Source of the DNA: DASRHT01 sp035650355
GTDB taxonomy: Bacteria > Chloroflexota > Ktedonobacteria > Ktedonobacterales > Ktedonobacteraceae
NCBI GenBank assembly: GCA_035650355.1
Contig: DASRHT010000075.1
Coordinates: forward strand, 34,923 to 98,922
Direction: 5' to 3'
Length of the DNA: 64,000 nucleotides
The notes beneath the pieces were generated by a model that saw only the letters and a program-made list of their open reading frames with translations, searched no databases and was not told the DNA's origin. The position numbers and the translations under genes are program-made. Shown in pieces: positions 33,722-42,304 of this stretch (its first letter is position 1; every line of letters starts with the position of its first letter).

Positions 33722-35323
33722 ATGCCCAGAACGGCGGCAAAAAATAGAAGATACATGTCTCAAATATACCAGGAAACAGCAAGGGGGAAGAGGCCAAAGC
33801 GAAAGATATTCGCCTATATTATGCTGGTGTTCGCTGTCATCCTGGTCTCAGGTGGTATTATCGGGCTTAAAGCAAGCCCATCTCAGGCCGACACAGCGGA
33901 TAGCGCGACGTTGTCGAATCCCGAGGTCCCATCTGGCCCCGGCGTACCCGTTTCGGTGAATATGGGGATGCCCGGCGCGCCTCAATCGATTACGAGCTTG
34001 CAGGCTCCTTTGACTGCCGAGCATGTAAAGCAGTTCACCCTTGTAGCTCAGACTACGATGATCTCTTTAGGAGGTACCAAGATTCCTGTCTGGGCTTTTA
34101 ATGGCATGGCACCTGGACCAGCTTTGCGTGTGCAGCAGGGCGATCTTGTGGAGGTGCATGTTGTCAATCATCTCTCGTTTGGCATCAGCGTCCATTGGCA
34201 TGGCATCAATCTTGCTAACTCGGCTGATGGCGTGGCTGGCGTGACTCAGGATGCGATCAAGCCTGGGCAAACATATGTCTATCGCTTCGTTCCTCCCGAT
34301 GCCGGAACTTACTGGTACCATGCGCACCAGTTCGCTTATGAAGAGACTGCGGGCGGCCTTTTCGGGACGCTGATTGTGGACCCCAAGACGCCGACGATCC
34401 ACGCTGATGTGGATACCACGGTCACCCTGCACGAGTGGAATGGCGCCGACGATCAGACGATTTTCAGCATGGATGATGCCACCAAAGTGCTCAATAAAGC
34501 TGCCAGCCCGGGTCAGTGGGTGCGTCTGCGCCTCGTTGAAACCTCCAACACCGATTCCAGCGCGCCCCACCTGGTCACGCTGATAGGCGCGCCATTTAAG
34601 GTGATCTCGATGGATGGTCATGATCTTAATGGCCCCGGTTGGTTGAATGAAACTCCGATCCCCATTGGGACCGCTCAGCGTTATGACCTGTTCTTCCAGA
34701 TGCCCGCACATGGCTCGGTTGCCCTGGTGGCGGCAGACGAGAAGAACAATAATAAACAGTTTCTGCCGGCTCCTGCGGTGGTGTTTGGGCATGGCACAGT
34801 GCCGGCGAAACTGCCGCCGGTGAACAAGTGGTTCGATCTGACAACGTACGGTCAGCCGACATCAACCGCCATCACCATGCAGACCCATTTCGATGTGACA
34901 TCGAATATCGTGCTCAATAACCAGATGGGCACTTCGCTTGGACGGTCGGGCATGGTCTATACCATGAACGGCAAGGTCTTTCCTGATACAGGCATGATTA
35001 TGGTCAGTGAGGGACAATTGGTCAAGATCCATCTTGAGAATCAAAGCGATCTTTACCATCCCATTCACCTGCATGGGCACACCTTTACCGTGTTGGATAG
35101 CAATGGGAAGCCTCTGACCGGCAGTCCTGTCTTGCTGGATACTGTCCTGGTACCGCCCCATACCTCGTATGATATCGGCTTTGTGGCTAACAACCCTGGC
35201 ATCTGGATGCTTCACTGCCACAACTTCTTACACGCGAACTGGGGCATGGATATGATGCTGGTGTACAAAGGCTATTCGACTCCATATACCGTGGGGACTG
35301 CTTCGGGCAATTTCCCCGACTAG
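33722..35323 (+). CDS. Exported multicopper oxidase (laccase-like)
   Basis: 533 residues. A basic N-terminus and hydrophobic segment (IFAYIMLVFAVILVSGGIIG) indicate export. All four copper motifs are present: VHWHGINL, YWYHAHQF, HPIHLHGHTF and MLHCHNFLHANWGMDMM (with a Met axial ligand to type 1 copper). It oxidises phenols, metal ions or similar donors with oxygen. The start at 33722 follows AGAGGTTAGGA; the frame extends to 33647 but without support. Next to an aromatic polyketide pathway, phenol coupling or quinone formation outside the cell is a fair guess. Confidence 0.92.
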   Translation: MPRTAAKNRRYMSQIYQETARGKRPKRKIFAYIMLVFAVILVSGGIIGLKASPSQADTADSATLSNPEVPSGPGVPVSVNMGMPGAPQSITSLQAPLTAEHVKQFTLVAQTTMISLGGTKIPVWAFNGMAPGPALRVQQGDLVEVHVVNHLSFGISVHWHGINLANSADGVAGVTQDAIKPGQTYVYRFVPPDAGTYWYHAHQFAYEETAGGLFGTLIVDPKTPTIHADVDTTVTLHEWNGADDQTIFSMDDATKVLNKAASPGQWVRLRLVETSNTDSSAPHLVTLIGAPFKVISMDGHDLNGPGWLNETPIPIGTAQRYDLFFQMPAHGSVALVAADEKNNNKQFLPAPAVVFGHGTVPAKLPPVNKWFDLTTYGQPTSTAITMQTHFDVTSNIVLNNQMGTSLGRSGMVYTMNGKVFPDTGMIMVSEGQLVKIHLENQSDLYHPIHLHGHTFTVLDSNGKPLTGSPVLLDTVLVPPHTSYDIGFVANNPGIWMLHCHNFLHANWGMDMMLVYKGYSTPYTVGTASGNFPD

Positions 35324-35352
35324 CATTACCCGTCCTGCTCACCATCGCTCCT

Positions 35353-35391
35353 GTGTGGCAGATGAAGGTCACTGACTTTCATCTGCCACAC
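35353..35391 (+). terminator. Terminator hairpin after the multicopper oxidase gene
   Basis: GTGTGGCAGATGAA (35353-35366) pairs perfectly with 35378-35391, 11-nt loop, followed by GCTTTCTTG. Confidence 0.65.
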
Positions 35392-35485
35392 GCTTTCTTG
35401 CAACCCACTGTAGGGGCAGGGCTCGTCTCCGCCACACGCTTCCTCGCAACCTACTGTAGGGGCAGGGCTTGCCCCTGCCCTGCTA
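35385..35485 (+). repeat. Imperfect tandem repeat containing family 1 repeat ends
   Basis: A unit of about 46 bp (GCCACACGCTTTCTTGCAAC, then CCACTGTAGGGGCAGGGCT) occurs twice in tandem with few changes. The second copy runs into GCCCCTGCCCTG. Confidence 0.6.
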
Positions 35486-35509
35486 GCTATTACACCAGAA
35501 GTCATTTTA

Positions 35510-35532
35510 AGGTAAGCAGCATACGCTAGACT
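35510..35532 (+). promoter_or_regulatory. Weak SARP-box promoter candidate for the MFS gene
   Basis: AGGTAAG (35510-35516), 10 nt, TAGACT (35527-35532). The expected upstream heptamer at 35499-35505 is only AAGTCAT. Confidence 0.35.
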
Positions 35533-35578
35533 GGTTTCCAGGTGACCGGGTCACTGCAAGAAAAAGGAAAGGATTATC

Positions 35579-37015
35579 ATGAGCACAGAGTATATTCAAT
35601 CTCGCGTGAAGCGAAGCCCCTTTGTCAACAAGAACTTTGTCATGCTCTGGATCGGTGGGACCATCTCCCGATTGGGGCAGGTTCTTCTGCTCGAAGGCTT
35701 TGGACTGTGGATTCTCTTTGACGTTGTTAAAGGTCCGTCGGCGATTACGTTTGCTCAAAAGGGGCTGGCGATTGCCGCTTTTTTTGCCCTGCTGACCATC
35801 GGCGTCTTCGCGGGCGTTTTCGTTGATCGCTGGCCTGATAAGAGGCGCATCCTGTTGATCTCCTCTGCTGGCCGCGTTCTGGGTTGTCTGTTACCAATCG
35901 TTGGCGCTTTTATGCTGTCGTTTACGCCAAATCCAGCCCCCTGGATGATTGCTCTCGCACTCGTTTCGATGTATCTCACGGTGCTTGTAGTAAGCACGTT
36001 CACGCATTTTGCCATTCCAGCCAGCTATGCCATTTTCGCTCAATGTGTTGAGGAGCAGGACTATTCTTACGCCAATGGGTTATTGCTGACCACCACCTTT
36101 TTAAGCATCCTCGTTGGTACCTTCATGGCGTTTGAACTGTTTTATGCGACCGGTATCTATGGCGTGTTAGTGCTCAGCGCGGCGTTGTATGGAATCTCGT
36201 ATATTGCTATCGCGCAAATCAAAGTTACGGTTCTTCCCTCCTTCCAGAAGAGGCGCGGCATGTTCCGCGAATGGTGGGAGAGCATTGTCTTCGCCCTGAA
36301 AACGCCTTTGTTTGCGATGCTACTGCTCGCCCTGGTGTTAATCAACACCTGGAACGGGGCATTAACGATGCTTTCCAGCAACTTCATCATCCAGAACCTG
36401 CACATGGCTTTTCAGCAATCGCCGATCTATGATACCAATGACACCTTTTATGGCGCGCTGGGTATCACGATAGAGATAGCGTTCTCCGTTGGTGCGTTGT
36501 TCTTTGGCATTATTGCCAGGCGTATGGGCGAGAAACGTATCTTCAGCTATACGTTCTTTGCCGCAGCGGTGCTCATGATCGCGGTGAGCCGCTTCACCCA
36601 GTATATGCCTGCCGCCGTCGCCATTTTCATGATCAGCTTTCTCACCACCGCTATCAATGTGATCGCCGTCCCCATATACCTCTGGGTTACTCCCTGGCAC
36701 CTGCTTGGTCGTGTGCGCTCAATCATTGATGTGACGATGAATCTGGCCGCGCTGGTTGCGGGCGCGATCTGTTTTGCCTTAGTCGGTTCCGCTTTTGGCG
36801 GTTTCCATGCCCAGGTCTTTGGCATGACCTTTACTCCTATCGACACGATATTCGGCGCTATAGGCGTTATCTGCGCGATTGGCGCTCTGGTGATTGCCTA
36901 TCGTCTTACCCAGATGGGCAAGATGGCAACTCCAGCCAGGGCGCTTGCCAGGCCGGACGCTTCCAGCAACGAGTCTGAGCCGGTACGCAAGTCAGATAGA
37001 TCCGGTATGCGCTGA
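35579..37015 (+). CDS. MFS transporter
   Basis: 478 residues, about 12 membrane segments, with the loop motif DRWPDKRRILL after segment 2. It resembles the DHA3-type drug exporters (FVMLWIGGTISRLGQVLL start). AAAGGAAAGG precedes the ATG. Lying between the oxidase genes and sugar genes, it probably exports a pathway product or confers tolerance; substrate unknown. Confidence 0.85.
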   Translation: MSTEYIQSRVKRSPFVNKNFVMLWIGGTISRLGQVLLLEGFGLWILFDVVKGPSAITFAQKGLAIAAFFALLTIGVFAGVFVDRWPDKRRILLISSAGRVLGCLLPIVGAFMLSFTPNPAPWMIALALVSMYLTVLVVSTFTHFAIPASYAIFAQCVEEQDYSYANGLLLTTTFLSILVGTFMAFELFYATGIYGVLVLSAALYGISYIAIAQIKVTVLPSFQKRRGMFREWWESIVFALKTPLFAMLLLALVLINTWNGALTMLSSNFIIQNLHMAFQQSPIYDTNDTFYGALGITIEIAFSVGALFFGIIARRMGEKRIFSYTFFAAAVLMIAVSRFTQYMPAAVAIFMISFLTTAINVIAVPIYLWVTPWHLLGRVRSIIDVTMNLAALVAGAICFALVGSAFGGFHAQVFGMTFTPIDTIFGAIGVICAIGALVIAYRLTQMGKMATPARALARPDASSNESEPVRKSDRSGMR

Positions 37016-37229
37016 TTGAGAGTTTCTGGGTAGCAATATCCAGATCTACGAAAAACTTTACCTGACCAATGGCTGCTGAGCGGCAAGAGGGTAGCAGCAA
37101 GTGCAATAGGCTTTCCCCTTGTCGCTCCGCCGGTGATGAGGTGTCAAGAGCAAAAATTTCGCAGCTAAAAGCGGTTCTCGCGTCTCAATAGAGTTATGCA
37201 GGTTTGTTCCTGCAAGGAGGTTATAAGCA

Positions 37230-37955
37230 ATGTCATCTCGGGCGTTGTATCGATTATGTGGAATGGCCTTGATTCTGGGGAGTATCCTTTTTGCCACTGG
37301 CTATGCGATTAGCTCCATCCTCCTTCCTCAAGGCGGGATACATATCTATACCGATCCCCTCGCTGTTCCCGCGTATGCGCTGCGCATCAGCGGGGCAATG
37401 TTGCTCTTAATGGGTATGTCAGGAATGATCATACGCCAGGCTCAGGCCGCACGTTCTATGAAATTGAGCTTGATTGGTTTTATGATGACGTTTTTGGGGC
37501 TGGCAATGCTCGAAGTGGGAATGAATTCGGTCTTTGCCTTCATCTTCCCTCCCCTCGCTGCACGTCCTGATGCGCGAGCGTTGTTGATCTCACTTGATGC
37601 GAACCGCCCAATCGTCATCTCAATTGCGTTTGCTCTGGGGCTGGTATTAGAGATTTTTGGCTCGCTGATGCTTGGTATTGCCATCCTGCGCGCGAAAGTC
37701 CTTCCTCGTTTGTCCGGCATGATGCTCGTAGCAATCCCGTTGCTGATTATCATCGCGCTGCCAGATATTCTGATGGTTCAGGCTATTACAGGAGTGGCTT
37801 TTGCTGTGATGTTTGGTCTGGCCTTCGCAAGCTGTGGCTATAGCTTCCTGACTGCTACAAAAACAAGTGGTCGCGCGGAACCAGCGATGAATGGACATGC
37901 AGCCATGTCTGAGCAGCAGCTCAATGCCGAAGAATTAACGGCTTTACGAGGATAA
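37230..37955 (+). CDS. Hypothetical membrane protein, 241 residues
   Basis: Not recognised. About six to seven hydrophobic segments and a hydrophilic C-terminal tail (about residues 208-241). AAGGAGG is well placed; a small hairpin (GCAGGTTTGTTCCTGC) lies just before it. A terminator follows. No catalytic motif seen. Confidence 0.65.
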   Translation: MSSRALYRLCGMALILGSILFATGYAISSILLPQGGIHIYTDPLAVPAYALRISGAMLLLMGMSGMIIRQAQAARSMKLSLIGFMMTFLGLAMLEVGMNSVFAFIFPPLAARPDARALLISLDANRPIVISIAFALGLVLEIFGSLMLGIAILRAKVLPRLSGMMLVAIPLLIIIALPDILMVQAITGVAFAVMFGLAFASCGYSFLTATKTSGRAEPAMNGHAAMSEQQLNAEELTALRG

Positions 37956-37978
37956 TGCATCGTGTGTATATAAAAACG

Positions 37979-38008
37979 AGAGACTTATAAATGGGTCTCT
38001 TGTTTTTT
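37979..38008 (+). terminator. Intrinsic terminator
   Basis: AGAGAC (37979-37984) pairs with GTCTCT (37995-38000), followed by TGTTTTTTG; 24 nt after the preceding stop codon. Confidence 0.65.
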
Positions 38009-38016
38009 GCGTGGGG

Positions 38017-38253
38017 GTAGGGGCAATGCCTTGCGCTTGCCCTGTGGCGGTACCTGATCCCGCTGCACCCATCCCCCCACCGTTGCATCTGTCTCCTCAT
38101 GCCTGAATGGGATCGGCGATGATGACGTGTGGGGGGGGGTACAGGGCAGGCGCAAGGCACAGCCCCTACAGGTCCCGTGCCGCATCGTGCCACCCGTTTG
38201 GGGCAATGGAGGGCGAAGGCCACTGGTAGGGGCAATGCCTTGCGCTTGCCCTG
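38017..38253. repeat. Three copies of dispersed repeat family 1
   Basis: Copies at 38017-38044 (+), 38142-38169 (-) and 38226-38253 (+). The two plus copies are identical over the whole 28-bp unit (start GTAGGGGCAATGCC, end CTTGCGCTTGCCCTG). The gap 37956-38283 holds no gene. Confidence 0.8.
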
Positions 38254-38283
38254 CTGTTGTTCTTGCTATGCTGAACCGACTGT

Positions 38284-39369
38284 TTATCGCTGTTGTGCTG
38301 ATTTTTCGAGCAGGCCACTATTGTCAGCGAGCTGCGTCTCGCGAGTCTCGGCCAGGTGCAGGGCATGCTGTAAGAAGGAGCTGCTGCGGGCGTTGACGTC
38401 GGCGATCCATTCGCTGTTCTCTTGATACCAGGTCACCGTCTGCTTGATGCCTTCGATAAAGGAGATAGCCGGCTGCCAGTGGCAGACGCGTTTGATCTTT
38501 GCAGCATCGACGGCATGGCGGAAGACGTGTCCCTGGCGGTCCTCGACGAAGCGGATCAGGCTTTGCGGCTTCTCCAGGAGTTGCAGCACAATATGCGCGT
38601 TTTGCAGGATGGTCCGCTCCTCGCTGGCCCCAATATTGAACACTTCGCCGTTAACCGCGTTGCCATCGGCATGCAGCAGGGCCATGATCGCCTCTGCGTG
38701 GTCGTAGACGTGAACCCAATCGCGGATATTCGAGCCGGTGCCGTAGACGGGGATAGGCCGATTTTCCAGGGCATTGAGAATGAAAAGCGGCAACTGTTTT
38801 TCGGGATACTGATATGGCCCGTAGTTGTTGCCACAGCGGGTAATGACGACCGGCAGATGATAGGTGGTCCAATAAGAGTAGGCCAGGCTATCTGCGGCTG
38901 CTTTACTGGCTGCGTAGGGCGACATGGGGCGATGGGCATCGGTTTCGAGCGAAGGGCGGCTCACTCCCTCCGGCGAGAGGGCGTTGCCATAGACTTCGTC
39001 GGTGGAGATTTGAATGAAACGCTGCACAGCGCTTTTGCGCGCCGTGTCGAGCAGGACATAGGTCCCTTCGACGTTGGTCTTGATGAAATCATCGGCGGAG
39101 ATGATGGAGCGGTCCACATGGGTTTCAGCAGCGAAGTTGACGACAGCATCACAGGACTGCATGGCCTGTTTTACCACGTTTCTATCGGCGATGTCGCCGT
39201 GAATAAAGGTGCAGTTTTTGCGTGGCAGGACGGACGCCAGGTTATTCAGATTGCCTGCATAGGTCAGTTTGTCCAGAATAACCACTTCATATGTTGGATA
39301 TTTTGTAGTCAGCAGGCGCGTGAAATTGCTGCCAATAAAGCCAGCTCCGCCGGTGACGAGGATACGCAT
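38284..39369 (-). CDS. rmlB: dTDP-glucose 4,6-dehydratase
   Basis: 361 residues, extended SDR. NAD-binding VTGGAGFIGSNF at the N-terminus, ISTDEVYG with the catalytic Thr-Asp-Glu, and YAASKAAADSL (YxxxK). It converts dTDP-glucose to dTDP-4-keto-6-deoxyglucose, using the rmlA product and feeding the rmlD-like reductase. The three sugar genes are scattered but all have SARP-like promoters. AAAAAGG precedes the ATG. Confidence 0.93.
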   Translation of the reverse strand: MRILVTGGAGFIGSNFTRLLTTKYPTYEVVILDKLTYAGNLNNLASVLPRKNCTFIHGDIADRNVVKQAMQSCDAVVNFAAETHVDRSIISADDFIKTNVEGTYVLLDTARKSAVQRFIQISTDEVYGNALSPEGVSRPSLETDAHRPMSPYAASKAAADSLAYSYWTTYHLPVVITRCGNNYGPYQYPEKQLPLFILNALENRPIPVYGTGSNIRDWVHVYDHAEAIMALLHADGNAVNGEVFNIGASEERTILQNAHIVLQLLEKPQSLIRFVEDRQGHVFRHAVDAAKIKRVCHWQPAISFIEGIKQTVTWYQENSEWIADVNARSSSFLQHALHLAETRETQLADNSGLLEKSAQQR

Positions 39370-39432
39370 ACCTTTTTACCCTTTCTGTAAAGATGCCAGA
39401 AGGCATCATAGCAAATCAACCCTTTGAGGCTC

Positions 39433-39466
39433 ACTATAGCGGAAGGGGCTTACGGCTGAATTACCG
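39433..39466 (-). promoter_or_regulatory. SARP-box promoter of rmlB
   Basis: Minus strand: CGGTAAT (39460-39466), 4 nt, CCGTAAG (39449-39455), 10 nt, TATAGT (39433-39438). Its outer heptamer is 3 bp from the opposing box at 39470. Confidence 0.65.
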
Positions 39467-39469
39467 TAC

Positions 39470-39514
39470 TGCGAAGTGAGTGCGAAGGCGTTGTCAAGCA
39501 TGGTGAGCTATGCT
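39470..39514 (+). promoter_or_regulatory. SARP-box promoter of the oxidoreductase/monooxygenase operon
   Basis: TGCGAAG at 39470 and 39481 and TGTCAAG at 39492, all on an 11-bp period, then 10 nt and TATGCT (39509-39514), 40 nt before the start codon. Confidence 0.7.
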
Positions 39515-39553
39515 CTTGCCAGAAAGGGTCTCTTGTAGAGAAAGGATAGATAT

Positions 39554-40489
39554 GTGAACGTTGTAGGACAACGCCCGTTTCGCTTTGGGGTTGCGACGGC
39601 CCATATTCGCTCACGCGGCGATTGGGTCGCCCAGGCCCGCAAAATTGAGGAGCTTGGCTACGATACGCTGCTGGTCGTGGATCATCTCACCACCAGTCTT
39701 GGCCCGCTCGTCGCCCTTGCCGTGGCCGCTGAGGTCACTGAGCGTATCAGGGTCGGTAGCTTTGTACTCTGTAATGATTTCCGCCATCCCGCCATTCTTG
39801 CCAAAGAACTGGCAACCCTCGATGTCCTTTCCGAAGGTCGCTTCGAGTTTGGCCTGGGCTCAGGATATATGCCATCAGATTACCAGCAGGCGGGGCTCAA
39901 GTTCGATAGCCCCGGCATGCGTGTGAGCCGTTTTGAGGAGGCGATTCACCTTTTCAAACATATCTTTAGCGCAGAAACCGTAAATTTCCAGGGGGAACAC
40001 TATACCATTACCAATTTGCAGGGGCTACCAAAGCCGGCCCAACGGCCTCATCCTCCTATCTACATTGGCGGCGGCGGCCAGCGCGTGCTCTCGTTCGCCG
40101 CGCGTGAAGCGGATATCGTGGGGATCGCGCACAAGAGCGGTACGCGCGGGCTGAATCTCGCCAATACGACGGCAGAGCCGACCGCGCAGAAAATAGCCTG
40201 GGTACGCGAGGCCGCCGGCGAGCGTTTTGCCCGGCTAGAGTTGAGCGTGATGGTTTTTCAAACTCATATTACGGAGCAGCGAGACAGGGTCGCGGAACAA
40301 ATAGGCCAGCGCGTCGGCCTTTCAGCCGCTCAAGTTTTGGATTCGATGCAACTGCTGGTCGGGACTGTTGACCAGGTCGCAGAGACGCTCTGGACGCGCC
40401 GCGAAACCTACGGCATCTCCTATATTGTTGTCACCGAAGAGCAAATAGAGAAATTTGCCCCGGTTGTGGCTCGTCTCGCAGGCAAATAA
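39554..40489 (+). CDS. Luciferase-like (probably F420-dependent) oxidoreductase
   Basis: 311 residues with the LLM TIM-barrel pattern: FGVATAHIRSRGDWVAQARK, EELGYDTLLVVDHL, GRFEFGLGSGYMPSDY and HPPIYIGGGGQRVL. Uses F420 or FMN to oxidise or reduce a substrate. Start is GTG 39554 with GAAAGGA 8 nt upstream. It is followed 30 bp later by a FAD monooxygenase. Likely a tailoring reductase of the polyketide. Confidence 0.88.
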   Translation: MNVVGQRPFRFGVATAHIRSRGDWVAQARKIEELGYDTLLVVDHLTTSLGPLVALAVAAEVTERIRVGSFVLCNDFRHPAILAKELATLDVLSEGRFEFGLGSGYMPSDYQQAGLKFDSPGMRVSRFEEAIHLFKHIFSAETVNFQGEHYTITNLQGLPKPAQRPHPPIYIGGGGQRVLSFAAREADIVGIAHKSGTRGLNLANTTAEPTAQKIAWVREAAGERFARLELSVMVFQTHITEQRDRVAEQIGQRVGLSAAQVLDSMQLLVGTVDQVAETLWTRRETYGISYIVVTEEQIEKFAPVVARLAGK

Positions 40490-40519
40490 ACGCTGCCATC
40501 AGCAAGGAAGGAAACGCTT

Positions 40520-41773
40520 ATGCAACAGACAACGGCCCCGCAACAGGAAAAGCACAAAGAGCAGATTGCAACCACTTGCTGCATTGTCGGTGGCGGGCCG
40601 GGCGGGGCGCTGCTGGCGTTCATGCTCGCCCGCTGTGGAGTCGCGGTCACCCTGCTGGAATCGCACCTCGACTTTGACCGCGAATTTCGCGGCGATGTCA
40701 TCTATCCATCCACACTGGCAATCATGGATGAACTGGGGCTGATCAAGCGCGTCTTGCAGTTGCCCCATACCAAACGCTCTGCGATTATCTACGAGATGGG
40801 CGATGTCTCTATGGTCATGGCCGATCTTTCTCTGCTCAAGACCAAATACCCTTACATCGCTATGATCAACCAGGCCCAGTTGCTTGAACTCATCACCGGC
40901 GAGGCGCGGCAGCATGCTAACTTTCGCTTGCTAATGGGCGCGCGCGTGGAGGGGCTGATCTATGAAAATGATAAGGTCTGTGGCGTGCGTTATCGCGGAC
41001 AGAACGGTTTCGGAGAGGTGCGGGCCGCGCTAGTCGTGGGGGCCGATGGGCGCTTCTCCAGGGTGCGCAAGGAACTGGGTATTCAGCCTAAGAAGGTTTC
41101 TTCATCCCTCGATGTGCTCTGGTTCCGTCTCTCGCGCAAGCCTGAAGATACGAGTGAGGGTCTGATCCGCTTCGGCAATCAACGCGTGATTGCTCTGCTT
41201 GATCGCGACGATCACTGGCAGATCGGATACGTCATTCCTAAAGGGAAGTATCAGGAGGTACGTGCGGCCTCCCTGGAACGCTTCCGCCAATCCATCGTGG
41301 AGACCTGCCCGCTCTTTGCCGACAGGGTGGGAGAGATTCAGGAGTGGAAGCAGGTCTCTGTCCTCTCGGTGGACGCGGATTGCCTGCCCCGCTGGTATGC
41401 GCCGGGCGTGCTGCTGATTGGCGATGCTGCCCATGTGATGTCGCCTGTCGGTGGGGTCGGGATCAATTGCGCTATTCAGGATGCGGTGATGGCGGCGAAT
41501 ATCTTGACCGCGAAGCTCAAAAATGGCGGCGTGGAACTGCAAGACCTGGCGGAGATTCAGCGCCAGCGCCAGCTATCGATCAAGTTTCTCTTGCGCTATC
41601 AGTACTTCCTGCAAAAGCGGCTGCTTGATGCGACCGTCAATTCGAGCGAAGATTTTCGCATCCCGCCCATCATCCGCTTCCTGTTTGGCCTGCCTCTAAC
41701 ACGCGACTGGCTGGTACGCATGATCGTCTTTGGCCCCAGGCCTGTCCATGTCAGGGAGCCCGTCCCCTCGTAG
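40520..41773 (+). CDS. FAD-dependent aromatic-type monooxygenase
   Basis: 417 residues of the PHBH class. FAD-binding CCIVGGGPGGALLAFMLAR (about residue 22), middle motif VVGADGRFSRVRKELG and LIGDAAHVMSPVGGVGINCAI (GD motif). It uses NAD(P)H and oxygen to hydroxylate an aromatic or enol substrate. AAGGAAGG precedes the ATG. Second gene of the SARP-box operon that starts at 39470. Confidence 0.92.
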   Translation: MQQTTAPQQEKHKEQIATTCCIVGGGPGGALLAFMLARCGVAVTLLESHLDFDREFRGDVIYPSTLAIMDELGLIKRVLQLPHTKRSAIIYEMGDVSMVMADLSLLKTKYPYIAMINQAQLLELITGEARQHANFRLLMGARVEGLIYENDKVCGVRYRGQNGFGEVRAALVVGADGRFSRVRKELGIQPKKVSSSLDVLWFRLSRKPEDTSEGLIRFGNQRVIALLDRDDHWQIGYVIPKGKYQEVRAASLERFRQSIVETCPLFADRVGEIQEWKQVSVLSVDADCLPRWYAPGVLLIGDAAHVMSPVGGVGINCAIQDAVMAANILTAKLKNGGVELQDLAEIQRQRQLSIKFLLRYQYFLQKRLLDATVNSSEDFRIPPIIRFLFGLPLTRDWLVRMIVFGPRPVHVREPVPS

Positions 41774-41827
41774 GGACGGCAGGACGAATGGTGAGTTGCA
41801 GCGTTGGGCAAGGTCATCGCAGGCGGA

Positions 41828-42160
41828 CAGGGCAAGCGCAAGGCATTGCCCCTACCCATCCATCCTGCCGTCCCGACCCGCTTGATCGCGTCCGGTTGAC
41901 CGCCTGCCGCATCCAGCATCGTACCGATGCTGGAGGGGGTGTCCCGCGGCGGGCTGTCACGGTGGCGCATGGCGAGGGACCATCCCTCGCGCTTGCCCTG
42001 TCCCCATTGTGACACGCTCGTCGGTGGGCGACAATGGATGGGTAGGGGCAATGCCTTGCGCTTGCCCTGTGGCGGTGCCCGCGATGATGGGGGAACGGCA
42101 GAGCGATCAATCGGGTCGGGACGGGTGCGGGGAACGGCAATCCCCCGCGGTTGCCCTGCT
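41828..42160. repeat. Dispersed family 1 repeats in a non-coding stretch
   Basis: Full copies at 41828-41855 (-) and 42042-42069 (+), with partial ends near 41990-42000 and 42130-42160. The gap 41774-42304 holds these and the promoter at 42174; no gene was found. Confidence 0.75.
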
Positions 42161-42173
42161 AAGAATTCAAAAG

Positions 42174-42218
42174 TGCGAAGTCAGTGCGAAGAGTTTATGA
42201 AGATTCGCATTGTAGTAT
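42174..42218 (+). promoter_or_regulatory. SARP-box promoter of the tyrosine recombinase gene
   Basis: TGCGAAG at 42174 and 42185 and TATGAAG at 42196 (11-bp period), then 10 nt and TAGTAT (42213-42218), 86 nt before the start codon. Confidence 0.66.
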
Positions 42219-42304
42219 GTGAGTAAGCTCAGAAAGAGAAAACGGCAGGTTGATTATTCGCCTGGCGGCACCAGCGTAGACTGATTTGAGGAGGAAATAA
42301 ACGT

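Noticed and set aside
32864..34792. Minus-strand frames of about 240 codons opposite the cupredoxin and multicopper oxidase genes
   Set aside because: Both sense genes have strong motifs; the antisense frames have none.
38422..39390. A 322-codon plus-strand frame opposite rmlB
   Set aside because: Antisense to a well-supported gene and runs to its start region.
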